Made by a program: the position numbers and the translations under genes. The notes under the pieces are model-generated. The model was not told where the DNA came from, did no database searches, and worked only from the letters and a program-made list of their open reading frames with translations. DNA of 64,000 bases from Photorhabdus namnaonensis (GTDB taxonomy: Bacteria; Pseudomonadota; Gammaproteobacteria; Enterobacterales; Enterobacteriaceae), in the NCBI RefSeq assembly GCF_001684335.1, contig NZ_LOIC01000018.1, forward strand, positions 51,095-115,094. Direction: 5' to 3'. Below, piece by piece: positions 17,408 through 25,459 of this stretch; position 1 is the first letter of the stretch; every line of letters starts with the position of its first letter.

Positions 17408-19135
17408 TCATTGTGTATTATTGCCGTCCACGCTTTGTATCATCACAATTTCTCCTCTTCTTCCACCAACACCTACTGTTTCAATACCAAAATATTTTTT
17501 ACTTATCCCAAAAAAACGGGTGTTCTCTTTTATGGTGTTGCTTATCACATCTGTGTAAATATTAAAATCTTTGACTGCGGAATTCATATCAGAGAGATCA
17601 TCTGCATGACAAAGTTCCCACAATACTTTAAATGGAATGTGCCTCAGATATACATTCCTTAACGAAAGAGAAGAAGATAACAATTTATTTTTTCTATTGT
17701 TTCTTATTACCTCCAAATTTAATGATATCGCTTCTTCTAACTGATGAAGCCAAGGCTTAGCAAATTTATCAATGAATAAATGATAAATCTTTTTTACCCC
17801 ATTATCACTAATAAGCTCTCGACTGTTAGGCAGCCTATTTAAACTGAATAATTTTCCCAGTTTTTTTTCGAGATTAATTCTAACTGGAGTACCAGGATAC
17901 AACATCATTAAATTAAAATAATGATCAAGGGACTCATGCTCTGCCATACCAGATTTGATCAAAAATGTCAGATTCTCGATAATCTCAGTTTTTGTTTGAT
18001 CATGGTAAAACATGATAAAATCTAATCCAATATCAATTTTATTTTCTTGTAACGCCCTGATAGCATCGATATTCTCCTGTACTGTCACACGTTTATTCAT
18101 ATAGTTGAGTTGAGTTTGAGAGCCTGATTCAACACCCATCTCAACTAACCTTAATCCCTCTTTAACCAGAGTAGGTAATTCTTCTCGTAGACGAAGTAAA
18201 TAGCGAACTGTAGAAGAAGAGCTCCATGTAATATCACCATTTCCAATCTGATGTAACCCTTTAGAAAAGGCTAATACTCTATCTTTCTTCACAAAAAAAT
18301 TCGCATCCATCATATAGACATGCTGGAAATCGTATTTTTCGCGTGCTTCTTTAATCCAATTAACCAAAATATCAGCGTCTACAGCACGCCATCTGGGGCC
18401 TTCTGCATCTGCGGCAATAATCGCACAAAATGAACAAGTTAGTGGACAACCTCGACTACTGGTAAAGGCAATAGCTTTTCTTTTGCGTCCATCCCGTCTG
18501 TCAGTAAAAATCAAATTTTGCAAGCGTTCTGAATCATACTCCATAAGAGGGTTTACCCACTCCTCTGAAGGAAGTTGGTATTTCTCAACTCTACTGACCT
18601 GCAACTGATCATTTCTGTCGAAATAGACAGCATTTACTATATTTTTTCTAAAATACTCAAAATACAAATAATTCTCTGCTGGTATTGATTCACCATACTG
18701 CTTTTTAAACTGGTTGAAAATCTCCGCCAGAATTTTTACAGAATATTCTCCCTCTCCTTTAAAAGCCACACTATAAATATCTCTTCCAGTTTGCATAAAA
18801 TTTTCTGCGGCCAAACTTATATGCGGACCACCGCAAAAAAGGAGAGAGTTAGGAATTAGATTCTTAATTATTTTTCCCCAAACTAATGCTGTATCAACAT
18901 GGCTGCTATAAATCGAAATCCCAACAATATCTGGTTTCCATTCAATTAAATCAGCTAACTCCTCTGTTCTGTCCTGAGTTAAATCTGAATAATCAAATAT
19001 TTTAGTCTTGACAAAACTTGTATTTTTCTTGATATATGCGGAAATATTCTGAAGACCCAAAGGCATGATGACCTGCGGCCCTTCTCCATAAGGCAATGCA
19101 ACTAATGCTAAGCGAATATTATTTTCACAGGACAT
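17408..19135 (-). CDS. B12-binding radical SAM enzyme (RiPP maturase)
   Basis: The protein has an N-terminal cobalamin-binding Rossmann region (about 1-165, with the 'GISIYSSHVDTALVWGKII' and 'FCGGPHISL' elements). A radical SAM domain follows with the cluster motif SRGCPLTCSFC (three Cys, CxxxCxxC), 'MMDANFF' and 'MGVESGSQ', then a roughly 150-residue C-terminal extension. Such enzymes methylate unactivated carbons or form C-C links in peptides. I placed the start at Met 19135, 4 nt after the stop of the upstream recognition protein, because the Rossmann strand begins right after it. Upstream in-frame starts at 19174 and 19192 are possible and would overlap that gene. Confidence 0.82.
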   Translation of the reverse strand: MSCENNIRLALVALPYGEGPQVIMPLGLQNISAYIKKNTSFVKTKIFDYSDLTQDRTEELADLIEWKPDIVGISIYSSHVDTALVWGKIIKNLIPNSLLFCGGPHISLAAENFMQTGRDIYSVAFKGEGEYSVKILAEIFNQFKKQYGESIPAENYLYFEYFRKNIVNAVYFDRNDQLQVSRVEKYQLPSEEWVNPLMEYDSERLQNLIFTDRRDGRKRKAIAFTSSRGCPLTCSFCAIIAADAEGPRWRAVDADILVNWIKEAREKYDFQHVYMMDANFFVKKDRVLAFSKGLHQIGNGDITWSSSSTVRYLLRLREELPTLVKEGLRLVEMGVESGSQTQLNYMNKRVTVQENIDAIRALQENKIDIGLDFIMFYHDQTKTEIIENLTFLIKSGMAEHESLDHYFNLMMLYPGTPVRINLEKKLGKLFSLNRLPNSRELISDNGVKKIYHLFIDKFAKPWLHQLEEAISLNLEVIRNNRKNKLLSSSLSLRNVYLRHIPFKVLWELCHADDLSDMNSAVKDFNIYTDVISNTIKENTRFFGISKKYFGIETVGVGGRRGEIVMIQSVDGNNTQ

Positions 19136-19139
19136 TATA

Positions 19140-19376
19140 TTATGGCAGTGTAAATCTCTGAACACTTTGTTCATATGAAAATATTCCATCATGAGTTACT
19201 TGGCATAATGTGAAAAAAAGTGGATATCTTTCAGAAAGTCGAATAGCCAAATTACTATCCTCAAAACTTTTCATAACCAATATTTTTTTTAGTTTTACCA
19301 TTAATTCACCGTTATGGAAAAAACAAAAACCTAAGTCTTCCAAACAGATAATATCATCCTTAACTTTCAAATACAT
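19140..19376 (-). CDS. Small MftB/PqqD-like precursor-recognition protein (RRE)
   Basis: This 78-residue protein has an N-terminal pattern (KVKDDIICLEDLGFCFFHNG) resembling the 'xVREExFGxLLYD' beta-hairpin of MftB/PqqD-type RiPP recognition elements. Helical sequence follows. It lies between the precursor peptide and the radical SAM gene, the usual place for such a chaperone. The similarity is short and was judged by eye, so a fold prediction would be needed for certainty. It has a modest AAAGG ribosome site and ends 4 nt before the likely start of the radical SAM gene. Confidence 0.55.
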   Translation of the reverse strand: MYLKVKDDIICLEDLGFCFFHNGELMVKLKKILVMKSFEDSNLAIRLSERYPLFFTLCQVTHDGIFSYEQSVQRFTLP

Positions 19377-19395
19377 ATTTTCAAGCCTTTAGTGT

Positions 19396-19426
19396 AGCCT
19401 TACTACTTATAAAAAGAAGTAAGGCT
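19396..19426 (-). promoter_or_regulatory. Hairpin between precursor peptide and maturation genes
   Basis: A perfect 9-bp stem AGCCTTACT/AGTAAGGCT with a 13-nt loop lies 6 bp after the precursor stop. There is no U-run after it in the transcript, so it is more likely a stabiliser or leaky attenuator that raises precursor mRNA over the enzyme mRNA than a full terminator. Confidence 0.6.
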
Positions 19427-19432
19427 AAAAAA

Positions 19433-19555
19433 TTAAAATTCAGGTGCTGTCTTACCCCCGATTGCTTCATAATCTACTTCAACAACAGCTGTTTCAATAT
19501 CCATATCAGAAGCAATTTCTTCAAGAATTTCTATGTTTGTTACTTGAGTGATCAT
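19433..19555 (-). CDS. Candidate RiPP precursor peptide, 40 residues, no cysteine
   Basis: I translated this small ORF from the minus strand. It begins MITQVTNIEILEEIASDMD and ends VDYEAIGGKTAPEF. The ATG at 19555 is preceded by GGAGG at 8 nt spacing (19563-19567). An in-frame ATG five codons upstream would place that site inside the gene. The N-terminal part is acidic and helix-prone (EILEEIASDMDIE), as in many leaders. The tail holds Asp28, Tyr29, Glu30, a Gly33-Gly34 pair and a KTAPEF end. No Cys, Ser or Trp occurs in the tail. It heads an operon with a recognition protein, B12-radical SAM and MNIO enzymes. The product and the modified residues are unknown. Confidence 0.78.
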   Translation of the reverse strand: MITQVTNIEILEEIASDMDIETAVVEVDYEAIGGKTAPEF

Positions 19556-19576
19556 AGATACATCCTCCATTGTTAT

Positions 19577-19615
19577 TTATGTGTAATGCAACACTGGAAT
19601 TTTCATTACACATAA
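19577..19615. promoter_or_regulatory. 12-bp perfect inverted repeat, operator candidate
   Basis: TTATGTGTAATG (19577-19588) and CATTACACATAA (19604-19615) form a perfect 12-bp inverted repeat with a 15-bp spacer. The distal arm abuts the -10 element and covers the expected transcription start of the precursor operon. It could bind a dimeric regulator or fold as a 5' UTR hairpin. Confidence 0.65.
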
Positions 19616-19642
19616 GTATTGTAGGTTTTTTTTAGCTGTCAA
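19615..19642 (-). promoter_or_regulatory. Promoter of the RiPP-like operon
   Basis: On the minus strand a perfect TTGACA (-35, plus-strand 19637-19642) is followed after 16 bp by AATACT (-10, 19615-19620), a 4/6 match. The start of transcription would fall near 19608, about 50 nt before the precursor ATG. Confidence 0.6.
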
Positions 19643-20168
19643 GTCATTATTGTATTAAAATGTTAATATTCAAAATACAAATGATCATGGTTATCGTTAC
19701 ATGAAACTATTACTCGTAATCACCGATAATACACTGAACCTTAAGTATTAAACCTCTCAAAAATACCCTCCAACATATTGTCTTTATTGGATTTTATTTT
19801 GGCAACTTCAACGCGTTTCCAAACCGATTCCACTCAATCAATTCAATTTTTAACTAAGAACTTCGTTGAAATTACACCTGAAATTTTTCATACCATTCCA
19901 TATGGCGTTTCATTAAACGTCGGCACTCCCGTTATTGGTGCAACAGGACAACCAACCGCGTTTCTTCTCAATTCCGCTAAATGGCCAGTAAGTGGAATAA
20001 AGATAAGCAGAAATAATAAATCATCGTTACATACATCAATTCATTGATAATACTGAGTTTTCCACACCATATCATGGTCGTAGACACAATATTAGAACGT
20101 TCACGACCATGTACTGGCAAGAGGGATTTATTAACCGTGTTGGGTGGACTTATTGTTTAAATAAGAAG
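19643..20168. other. Region between the two secondary-metabolite operons, no recognised gene
   Basis: A plus-strand ORF of 89 codons (19778-20047) has no recognisable family, no clear ribosome site and no matching neighbour. It could be a relic of a degraded gene. A 9-bp inverted repeat CATGGTCGT/ACGACCATG (20073-20081 and 20103-20111) is also present. I see no transposase motif. Confidence 0.4.
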
Positions 20169-20207
20169 AAACCGCCACTGAATTTTTTCATTCGAGAGTG
20201 ACGGTTT
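20169..20207 (-). terminator. Terminator of the NRPS operon
   Basis: An 11-bp stem with one mismatch (20169-20179 with 20197-20207) lies 15 bp after the stop of the last operon gene. In the minus-strand transcript it is followed by CTTCTTATTT. No other strong terminator was seen across the upstream 43 kb. Confidence 0.75.
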
Positions 20208-20221
20208 AAACAGAATTCCGG

Positions 20222-21055
20222 TTAACCTAATTCAGGAATCAACATCCGAATAAAATTGGCTTGTTCCGGTGATATATCATCGTCGTTATTTATGGAATGC
20301 TTAACAAGCTCTAGGTTCGTGTCATTAATAAAATTTTCAGTGATTGAAATTCCTGCCGCCAAATTTTTAACTTGATGATAGTGTGTACAAGGCGTGAAAA
20401 TAATATCACCAGGATTCTGTATACAATGAACACCCCGAGCCTGAATAAAATCGGGATATAAAGCTAGATCAGGGTTAAAAGCATCAACTTTGCCATAACC
20501 TATTTTCGCTATTTCTTCCGGCCCATAAAATACCCACTCTTTCCGACCACTAATAACCGCATTCCAGGCATGAGTAGAAGCAATGTCCAAATGCAAACGA
20601 GAACCACTGTTTTTAGGCCCCATATAAATCCAGCGAAGTAAGAGTAATGCTGCTTCATTATGCAAAATATCGTCCGCAATACGCTGACGAATTAAGCAGG
20701 AAAAATAGTCAGGAACCTCATAATCACTCACCAACTCTTTAAAATAGAGCGAAAATTGCCACGCAGAAGCATAATAAGGATCAAATTCGTCCCCCTCTTT
20801 TATATAATCAATATAGTCACCAAGAGACATATATTTATTACCTTTATTATTTGATGATCGGAACACTTTTATCAGGTGATGACCAAACTTTTGCTGAAAA
20901 TAGTCCCATGTCCACTTCGTTCTTGCTACCCACTGTTCAGCACCTCCTCGAATAATAAAAGGGATTCTATCCAGCATACAAGCAAACACATCTTCTGTGG
21001 ATGGCATGGTGAATTCTACGCATTTCTGATAACCAGAATTAGAAAAATCTATCAT
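20222..21055 (-). CDS. JmjC/cupin-like Fe(II)/2-oxoglutarate oxygenase
   Basis: This 277-residue protein has the JmjC/cupin_8 layout. An HxD iron-binding motif (HLD, about residues 153-155) lies in 'SGSRLHLDIASTHAWN', GRKEWVFYGPEE follows, and a distal His sits in 'CTHYHQVKNL' near residue 228. Bacterial members hydroxylate amino-acid or peptide side chains. It is the last gene of the NRPS operon, 108 bp after the acylase gene with a hairpin in between. One plausible job is hydroxylating a Lys or diaminobutyrate residue of the peptide. It differs clearly from the second JmjC-like protein at 62433-63290. Confidence 0.8.
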   Translation of the reverse strand: MIDFSNSGYQKCVEFTMPSTEDVFACMLDRIPFIIRGGAEQWVARTKWTWDYFQQKFGHHLIKVFRSSNNKGNKYMSLGDYIDYIKEGDEFDPYYASAWQFSLYFKELVSDYEVPDYFSCLIRQRIADDILHNEAALLLLRWIYMGPKNSGSRLHLDIASTHAWNAVISGRKEWVFYGPEEIAKIGYGKVDAFNPDLALYPDFIQARGVHCIQNPGDIIFTPCTHYHQVKNLAAGISITENFINDTNLELVKHSINNDDDISPEQANFIRMLIPELG

Positions 21056-21091
21056 ATTTATATAGTTCCAAAGAATAAATAGTATTTTCTA

Positions 21092-21118
21092 TAACTGGCT
21101 GAAGCAAGCAGCCAGTTA
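21092..21118 (-). promoter_or_regulatory. Intergenic hairpin before the last operon gene
   Basis: A perfect 10-bp stem TAACTGGCTG/CAGCCAGTTA has a 7-nt loop and no U-run. It may stabilise the upstream mRNA end or lower expression of the terminal oxygenase gene. Confidence 0.5.
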
Positions 21119-21163
21119 AATCCTCTAAAAATATTCCAACCAACGTTCAATTTATCACTATAT

Positions 21164-23572
21164 CTAATGTTTGATAATGAATTCTGAAATAGTTGATCGT
21201 TTAATCTCTTCTGGCCGATAAGGCAACGGCGATAATTGTTTATAATGAGAATAAAACCCGCTCTGATCTGCAAAATACGGCGAATCAATATCAGAAGATT
21301 GCGAATAAGTGAGTAACCCTCGCGCATTAGGTCCTTGTTGATCAAATGCGACCAACATTATCCAACTAGAACCAAAACGAATATGATATCCCTGATCAGT
21401 TAACTTCGATTCCAATGCTTCACCACTTACCACATCATTACGCACAGCATAATGATGTTTGGGAAATAGAGTTTCATCCCAATCCCATGTAGCGATCATA
21501 TTAAAGCCACCTTCTTCTTCAAATAATCCCGGCCAACTCATACGATTACTTGCCGGTTTACCATCAGGTGCAGTACTTTCAATAAATTGAAACTTACTCA
21601 CCGGAATATCTAAAGCCAACCCCGCACTATTCACATTAGCAACCGCCCGTGCTAACAAGGTAATAAGCTCTTCACTTTGTTTTAATTGACGTGGTGTTGT
21701 TGCCGGGTGGGCTATGTCAAACGGTACGACAAAGTGTTTTTGCTGATCAATTAAAAATGCCAATTCACGAAATATAATAGCACCACGGCTACCCGCGTTA
21801 AATTCACCGTTCCATTGTGATAGCAATTGACATGCCTGAGTAATATCCACCTTTATTCCATTCTCCAATTTAATTAATCGGCTCGGTGTTTTATCACATA
21901 GGGTAATCACATCTTTTAATATCAGCTCAGCTAAATATGAACGCTCAGATAGTAACGCCCGTTCTAACTCTATTAAAGAAAATCGCTTATTATCACCCGC
22001 CGCATCCTCTATTAGTTGCAACCCCATACGAGTTCTGAACGACAATGGCTTTCGTTCGTTACCAAGAAGTGGAGAAAAACCTTCGAGCAAATGCTCCAGG
22101 TTCGTTGCCCAGTGAGAATCATTGGAATTTTGTACATAGGATGTTTCCACAAGTTGCGGGATCTGATCATAACCCAAAGCTTCGGTAAAAATCATTGATG
22201 ATGAGTTACCCGGTAAAATAGTCACACCATATTTCTCGCGTGCTGTCGCCAGAGTTTCGTCGTTATTCAGCAGTTGGATAGCTTCAAGAGATAATGCCGG
22301 CACAGCTCTATCGCCAATAAAAATACCAACGCCTTCTTTACCGGTCAACAAAGTGTTATTAAAAGCCAAACCATTAAAGTCTTTATAAGATTGTTTTGCA
22401 TCAGCAAGACTATTCGCTCGATTCAACGCCAACCAATGATCAATCATATCAAGGTTGTAAAGATTGACATCTTTTACAACATAAAATTCAGACTCGGACC
22501 AGGCAAAGTCTTCATTTTCAATAATAGGCCCAATATCAGTATAAAAATAATTTTTGGTGACAATTTCAATACCACTGTCGGTTTTGACTTCAATATGAAT
22601 TGGCTTCGACATTACCGGCTTAATAACACCATCAATCACATAATTCAGCGGATTGTTAGCAGCAGTTTGCATTTTGTAAACAACGACATGTTCAGCCGGT
22701 GAATAAGTATGAGTCCAGGCAATATTATGGTTAAATCCAATATTAACTATGCCGGGTAAACCAATTAAAGCCGCGCCCATGACATCAATCTTTCCATTCA
22801 TCACATGATGCACTTGCCAAAAACGCAGGTCGCCTTCATAAGGAAAATGGGGGTTCGCCAATAGCATGCCATTAGCCCCTTCAACTTTATCACGGCCTAA
22901 CGCCCAACCATTCGAACCAATCGAATAATCATTATGCCTTGATGTATATGAAGCCAACTGTTTTTGATCATCATTATTGGGATCAGCCGCATAATAATCA
23001 GCAAGAAATTGAGCCGAACCAGGAAATGCCGCGATAGAAAACACATATGCCAATACATCCTCACGTTGAATAGGGACTACCCATTCTTGATCTCGGCAGG
23101 CTTTTGGCAAGGTATAACGCCCTGCCCTCACATGAGATAGGTAAGTATTATAACCCGCGACAAATCCATCAATAATTATCTTTGAATCGGCACTTAATTG
23201 AGGCCACTTTTCACGTGCTTGCTCCACCAAAGCTAAGGTTTTATAGCCGAAATCCTGAATTAAATTAAGTGAATCGCCCTGCTTCTTTCTATCAGCACCA
23301 AAGAAACGCGCACGCTCTCCCCTAATACGCACATAATTATCCGCTATAATACATATATTATCTTGTGCCTGAGCATACGCGTTACCAAAACTCAGACTTC
23401 CCAAGTCCTGTGCATAAATATGAGGTACACCATAATGTGTACGAACAATTTTCGCTTCAAACGCTGTCGTAGTCTTTGATGAGTAACTTTTAAATCCACC
23501 ACAACTTATTATCAACAGAATAGTTGACAGTAATGTGATTGATTTAAATGATATTGCTTTAAATGATGTCAT
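21164..23572 (-). CDS. PvdQ-like Ntn-hydrolase acylase (penicillin acylase family), lipoprotein
   Basis: This roughly 802-residue protein is of the penicillin acylase/acyl-homoserine lactone acylase family. From Met at 23572 it has a lipoprotein signal ending LIISC (Cys24), so it would be anchored in the periplasm. The autoprocessing site is GSN in DYSIGSNGWALG, with nucleophile Ser220 as the first residue of the beta chain. This is close to the position in PvdQ, and it separates an alpha chain of about 19 kDa from the large beta chain. The start at 23572 lies 2 nt after the stop of the oxygenase gene; the longer 23656 start lacks a signal at the N-terminus. In the operon it probably removes the N-acyl group placed by the starter C domain. 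Confidence 0.85.
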   Translation of the reverse strand: MTSFKAISFKSITLLSTILLIISCGGFKSYSSKTTTAFEAKIVRTHYGVPHIYAQDLGSLSFGNAYAQAQDNICIIADNYVRIRGERARFFGADRKKQGDSLNLIQDFGYKTLALVEQAREKWPQLSADSKIIIDGFVAGYNTYLSHVRAGRYTLPKACRDQEWVVPIQREDVLAYVFSIAAFPGSAQFLADYYAADPNNDDQKQLASYTSRHNDYSIGSNGWALGRDKVEGANGMLLANPHFPYEGDLRFWQVHHVMNGKIDVMGAALIGLPGIVNIGFNHNIAWTHTYSPAEHVVVYKMQTAANNPLNYVIDGVIKPVMSKPIHIEVKTDSGIEIVTKNYFYTDIGPIIENEDFAWSESEFYVVKDVNLYNLDMIDHWLALNRANSLADAKQSYKDFNGLAFNNTLLTGKEGVGIFIGDRAVPALSLEAIQLLNNDETLATAREKYGVTILPGNSSSMIFTEALGYDQIPQLVETSYVQNSNDSHWATNLEHLLEGFSPLLGNERKPLSFRTRMGLQLIEDAAGDNKRFSLIELERALLSERSYLAELILKDVITLCDKTPSRLIKLENGIKVDITQACQLLSQWNGEFNAGSRGAIIFRELAFLIDQQKHFVVPFDIAHPATTPRQLKQSEELITLLARAVANVNSAGLALDIPVSKFQFIESTAPDGKPASNRMSWPGLFEEEGGFNMIATWDWDETLFPKHHYAVRNDVVSGEALESKLTDQGYHIRFGSSWIMLVAFDQQGPNARGLLTYSQSSDIDSPYFADQSGFYSHYKQLSPLPYRPEEIKRSTISEFIIKH

Positions 23573-23574
23573 TT

Positions 23575-24555
23575 TTATTTCGCCCTTAAAGTGCCGGTAT
23601 AAAAGCAATCTCTGGCTTTGAATTTTGATTCCAATATTAATGCTCTGAGTAACCAACGATCATAACCATCGTATCGAGGTTCATACTCGCTGCGTGCATG
23701 AGCGACTTTACGGTTATCAAACAGCAACATTTCTCCGGGAGATAATACAAAGGTCTCTCTATTTTCATTAATACATTGATTCAACTTTTCCAACGCGGCT
23801 TCTGCCTTTGGTGTTAAACAACGCATATAAGCGGGATCAAATATCATTTCTGGCTCTTCATGTTGACTTAATATGGCAACACAACGACGGCCAGCAATAT
23901 TCGACACAAAGGTTGGATCGACATCGATCTCAAAGTTTGGTTTTTGCAATTCAGCAATAGTTTCAGCATCCAAATGAATATTTTTTGTTTGAAATAAGTA
24001 GGTTTCAGCATTTTTATCGCCGCGCAGACAATATAAAGCAACCCAATCCGCTTTTGCATCATGGAAACCATCTTCAACATGCCATTCCAAAAACTCCTTG
24101 TTTGTCCCTAACTGCGCATTCTTATATTGTTCCATTGGAAAGACATCATCGATAAAATTAAAGTTCTTTTTATTAACAAACGAATAAATATATCCAATTC
24201 GAGATAAAATCGTTGATATCAAAGTACGAACACCCGCCACCTCAGAACTATTTGTTTGTTCATAAGATAAAGGCGTTAAGCCAAGATCATCAGGGATAGG
24301 CAATCCCTTGATCAGCAAATAATTTTCATTTTCTAACGCACGAAAGTCAAATAGCTTTTTCTGTAAACGCACAGGCAAATTAAACGATTGATAAAAACAT
24401 TGCCAGTAAAATTCTTCGAAATTATCAATGTCATATTTTAGAGTAGACTCTAAAAATTCCTGCTTTAAATATGTCTGTTCTGTTGAGTCAAGCTCAAAAA
24501 TGAAGCCATCAAACTCCTGAATATCAGACACCATGCACTGCCTCTTTATATTCAT
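23575..24555 (-). CDS. TauD/VioC-like Fe(II)/2OG amino-acid beta-hydroxylase
   Basis: This roughly 326-residue protein is of the clavaminate synthase-like group. It has the HxE iron motif in 'EWHVEDGFHD' (about residue 159) instead of HxD, the distal His in 'DNRKVAHARSEYEPRYDGYDRWLLR' (about 286) and the 2OG-binding Arg. This HxE variant and the YDGxDRW segment are shared with AsnO and the arginine hydroxylase VioC, which make beta-hydroxy amino acids for NRPSs. Start 24555 has AAAGGA 8 nt upstream; Met at 24534 also has AGAGG. Substrate inference: Arg for module 9, or another basic residue. Confidence 0.85.
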   Translation of the reverse strand: MNIKRQCMVSDIQEFDGFIFELDSTEQTYLKQEFLESTLKYDIDNFEEFYWQCFYQSFNLPVRLQKKLFDFRALENENYLLIKGLPIPDDLGLTPLSYEQTNSSEVAGVRTLISTILSRIGYIYSFVNKKNFNFIDDVFPMEQYKNAQLGTNKEFLEWHVEDGFHDAKADWVALYCLRGDKNAETYLFQTKNIHLDAETIAELQKPNFEIDVDPTFVSNIAGRRCVAILSQHEEPEMIFDPAYMRCLTPKAEAALEKLNQCINENRETFVLSPGEMLLFDNRKVAHARSEYEPRYDGYDRWLLRALILESKFKARDCFYTGTLRAK

Positions 24556-24615
24556 AAAGGCTATCCTTTTAAACTGTGTTGCCAATACCCAACAACACAT
24601 ATCTAGGAAAATAAA

Positions 24616-25359
24616 CTAACCAAAAAGTTTACGGATACCGGTAATGATCAACACCAGCGCTTCTCGTTCTGCAAATGATAAATTGGGATGCCAGATATCC
24701 ATTAATAGACAAATTCTATGTTTATCTGAACGGTTATAAGCTTCATGCTGATAAGAATAATCAAAAAGTAAACATTCTCCTTCTTTCCAGCATCTGGCTT
24801 CATTGGCAACGATGATCTCACAATTGCTGGCAGGAATATCGACCGCAAAATGTAAATTAAGGGTGAAATTCCATAAATCACAATGCGGTTTAATCACCGT
24901 ACCCGGTTGCAACACCGAAAAGTGAACTTCTAATAGCGGGCAATGCCAATCCCGTAACTCATTATTAAAAATATGCCATGTGTCAGGTAGAATATTGGCA
25001 ACCGCGTTATTAGGTTGACCATTTTTAAATAGATATAATGCTTTCCAATCTTTTTGAGTTCCCAAATAGTGCTCATAATCGGTTATATGTTGGGACTCGC
25101 CACTGATGACCGCGTTAATTTCCTGTTTTATTTTACCCGCACTATTCATCAATGAGGTGACTAACGGCTGCAATTGCGGAAAAGAATTCGTATCTAACCA
25201 CGGCGTGGTAGAAAGCCCAGGCATAACATACTTGGCATCTGCTTGTAATGGCGCTCTTTGTTGTAATAAAGGATAAAACATATCCTCTACTCTTTTTAAG
25301 CAACCACTCCCATATTTTTCTCTAATGCCAGCCAATTGATCTTCAAATAGTTCCAACAT
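24616..25359 (-). CDS. Aspartyl/asparaginyl beta-hydroxylase (AspH)-family oxygenase
   Basis: This 247-residue protein has the AspH-family core: His in 'VIKPHCDLWNFTLNLHF' (about 159), 'CWKEGECLLFDYSYQHEAYN' with the second His (about 209) and the 2OG-contacting Arg in 'KHRICLLMDIWHP'. A 110-residue N-terminal helical region is extra. The AGGAGG site 6 nt before ATG is ideal. Members in NRPS operons beta-hydroxylate carrier-bound or free amino acids. With diaminobutyrate supply encoded at the operon head, beta-hydroxylation of diaminobutyrate is an attractive but unproven role. Confidence 0.83.
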   Translation of the reverse strand: MLELFEDQLAGIREKYGSGCLKRVEDMFYPLLQQRAPLQADAKYVMPGLSTTPWLDTNSFPQLQPLVTSLMNSAGKIKQEINAVISGESQHITDYEHYLGTQKDWKALYLFKNGQPNNAVANILPDTWHIFNNELRDWHCPLLEVHFSVLQPGTVIKPHCDLWNFTLNLHFAVDIPASNCEIIVANEARCWKEGECLLFDYSYQHEAYNRSDKHRICLLMDIWHPNLSFAEREALVLIITGIRKLFG

Positions 25360-25382
25360 TATAACCTCCTGATATCTATTCT

Positions 25383-25459
25383 CTATTATGATTACATCTT
25401 CCTATTATAATGACATTTACTACTATAACGACATCTACAACTATAACGACATAGTAGAA
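25383..25459. repeat. Degenerate tandem repeat, about 4 copies of 18-21 bp
   Basis: Copies beginning CTATTATGATTACAT, CTATTATAATGACAT, CTATAACGACATCTA and CTATAACGACATAGT follow each other. The last one contains the final codons and stop of the exporter gene (25441), so the array looks like repeated slippage copies of that gene end. Confidence 0.55.

Noticed and set aside
19433-19555. Double-glycine bacteriocin (class II) precursor
   Set aside because: Only six residues would follow the Gly-Gly pair, and no C39 peptidase/ABC exporter is encoded nearby.
19778-20047. 89-codon plus-strand ORF
   Set aside because: It has no family resemblance, ribosome site or context. I note it only as a possible relic.
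20073-20111. 9-bp inverted repeat as transposon end
   Set aside because: No transposase remnant or target duplication is visible, and a 9-bp match in AT-rich DNA is weak.
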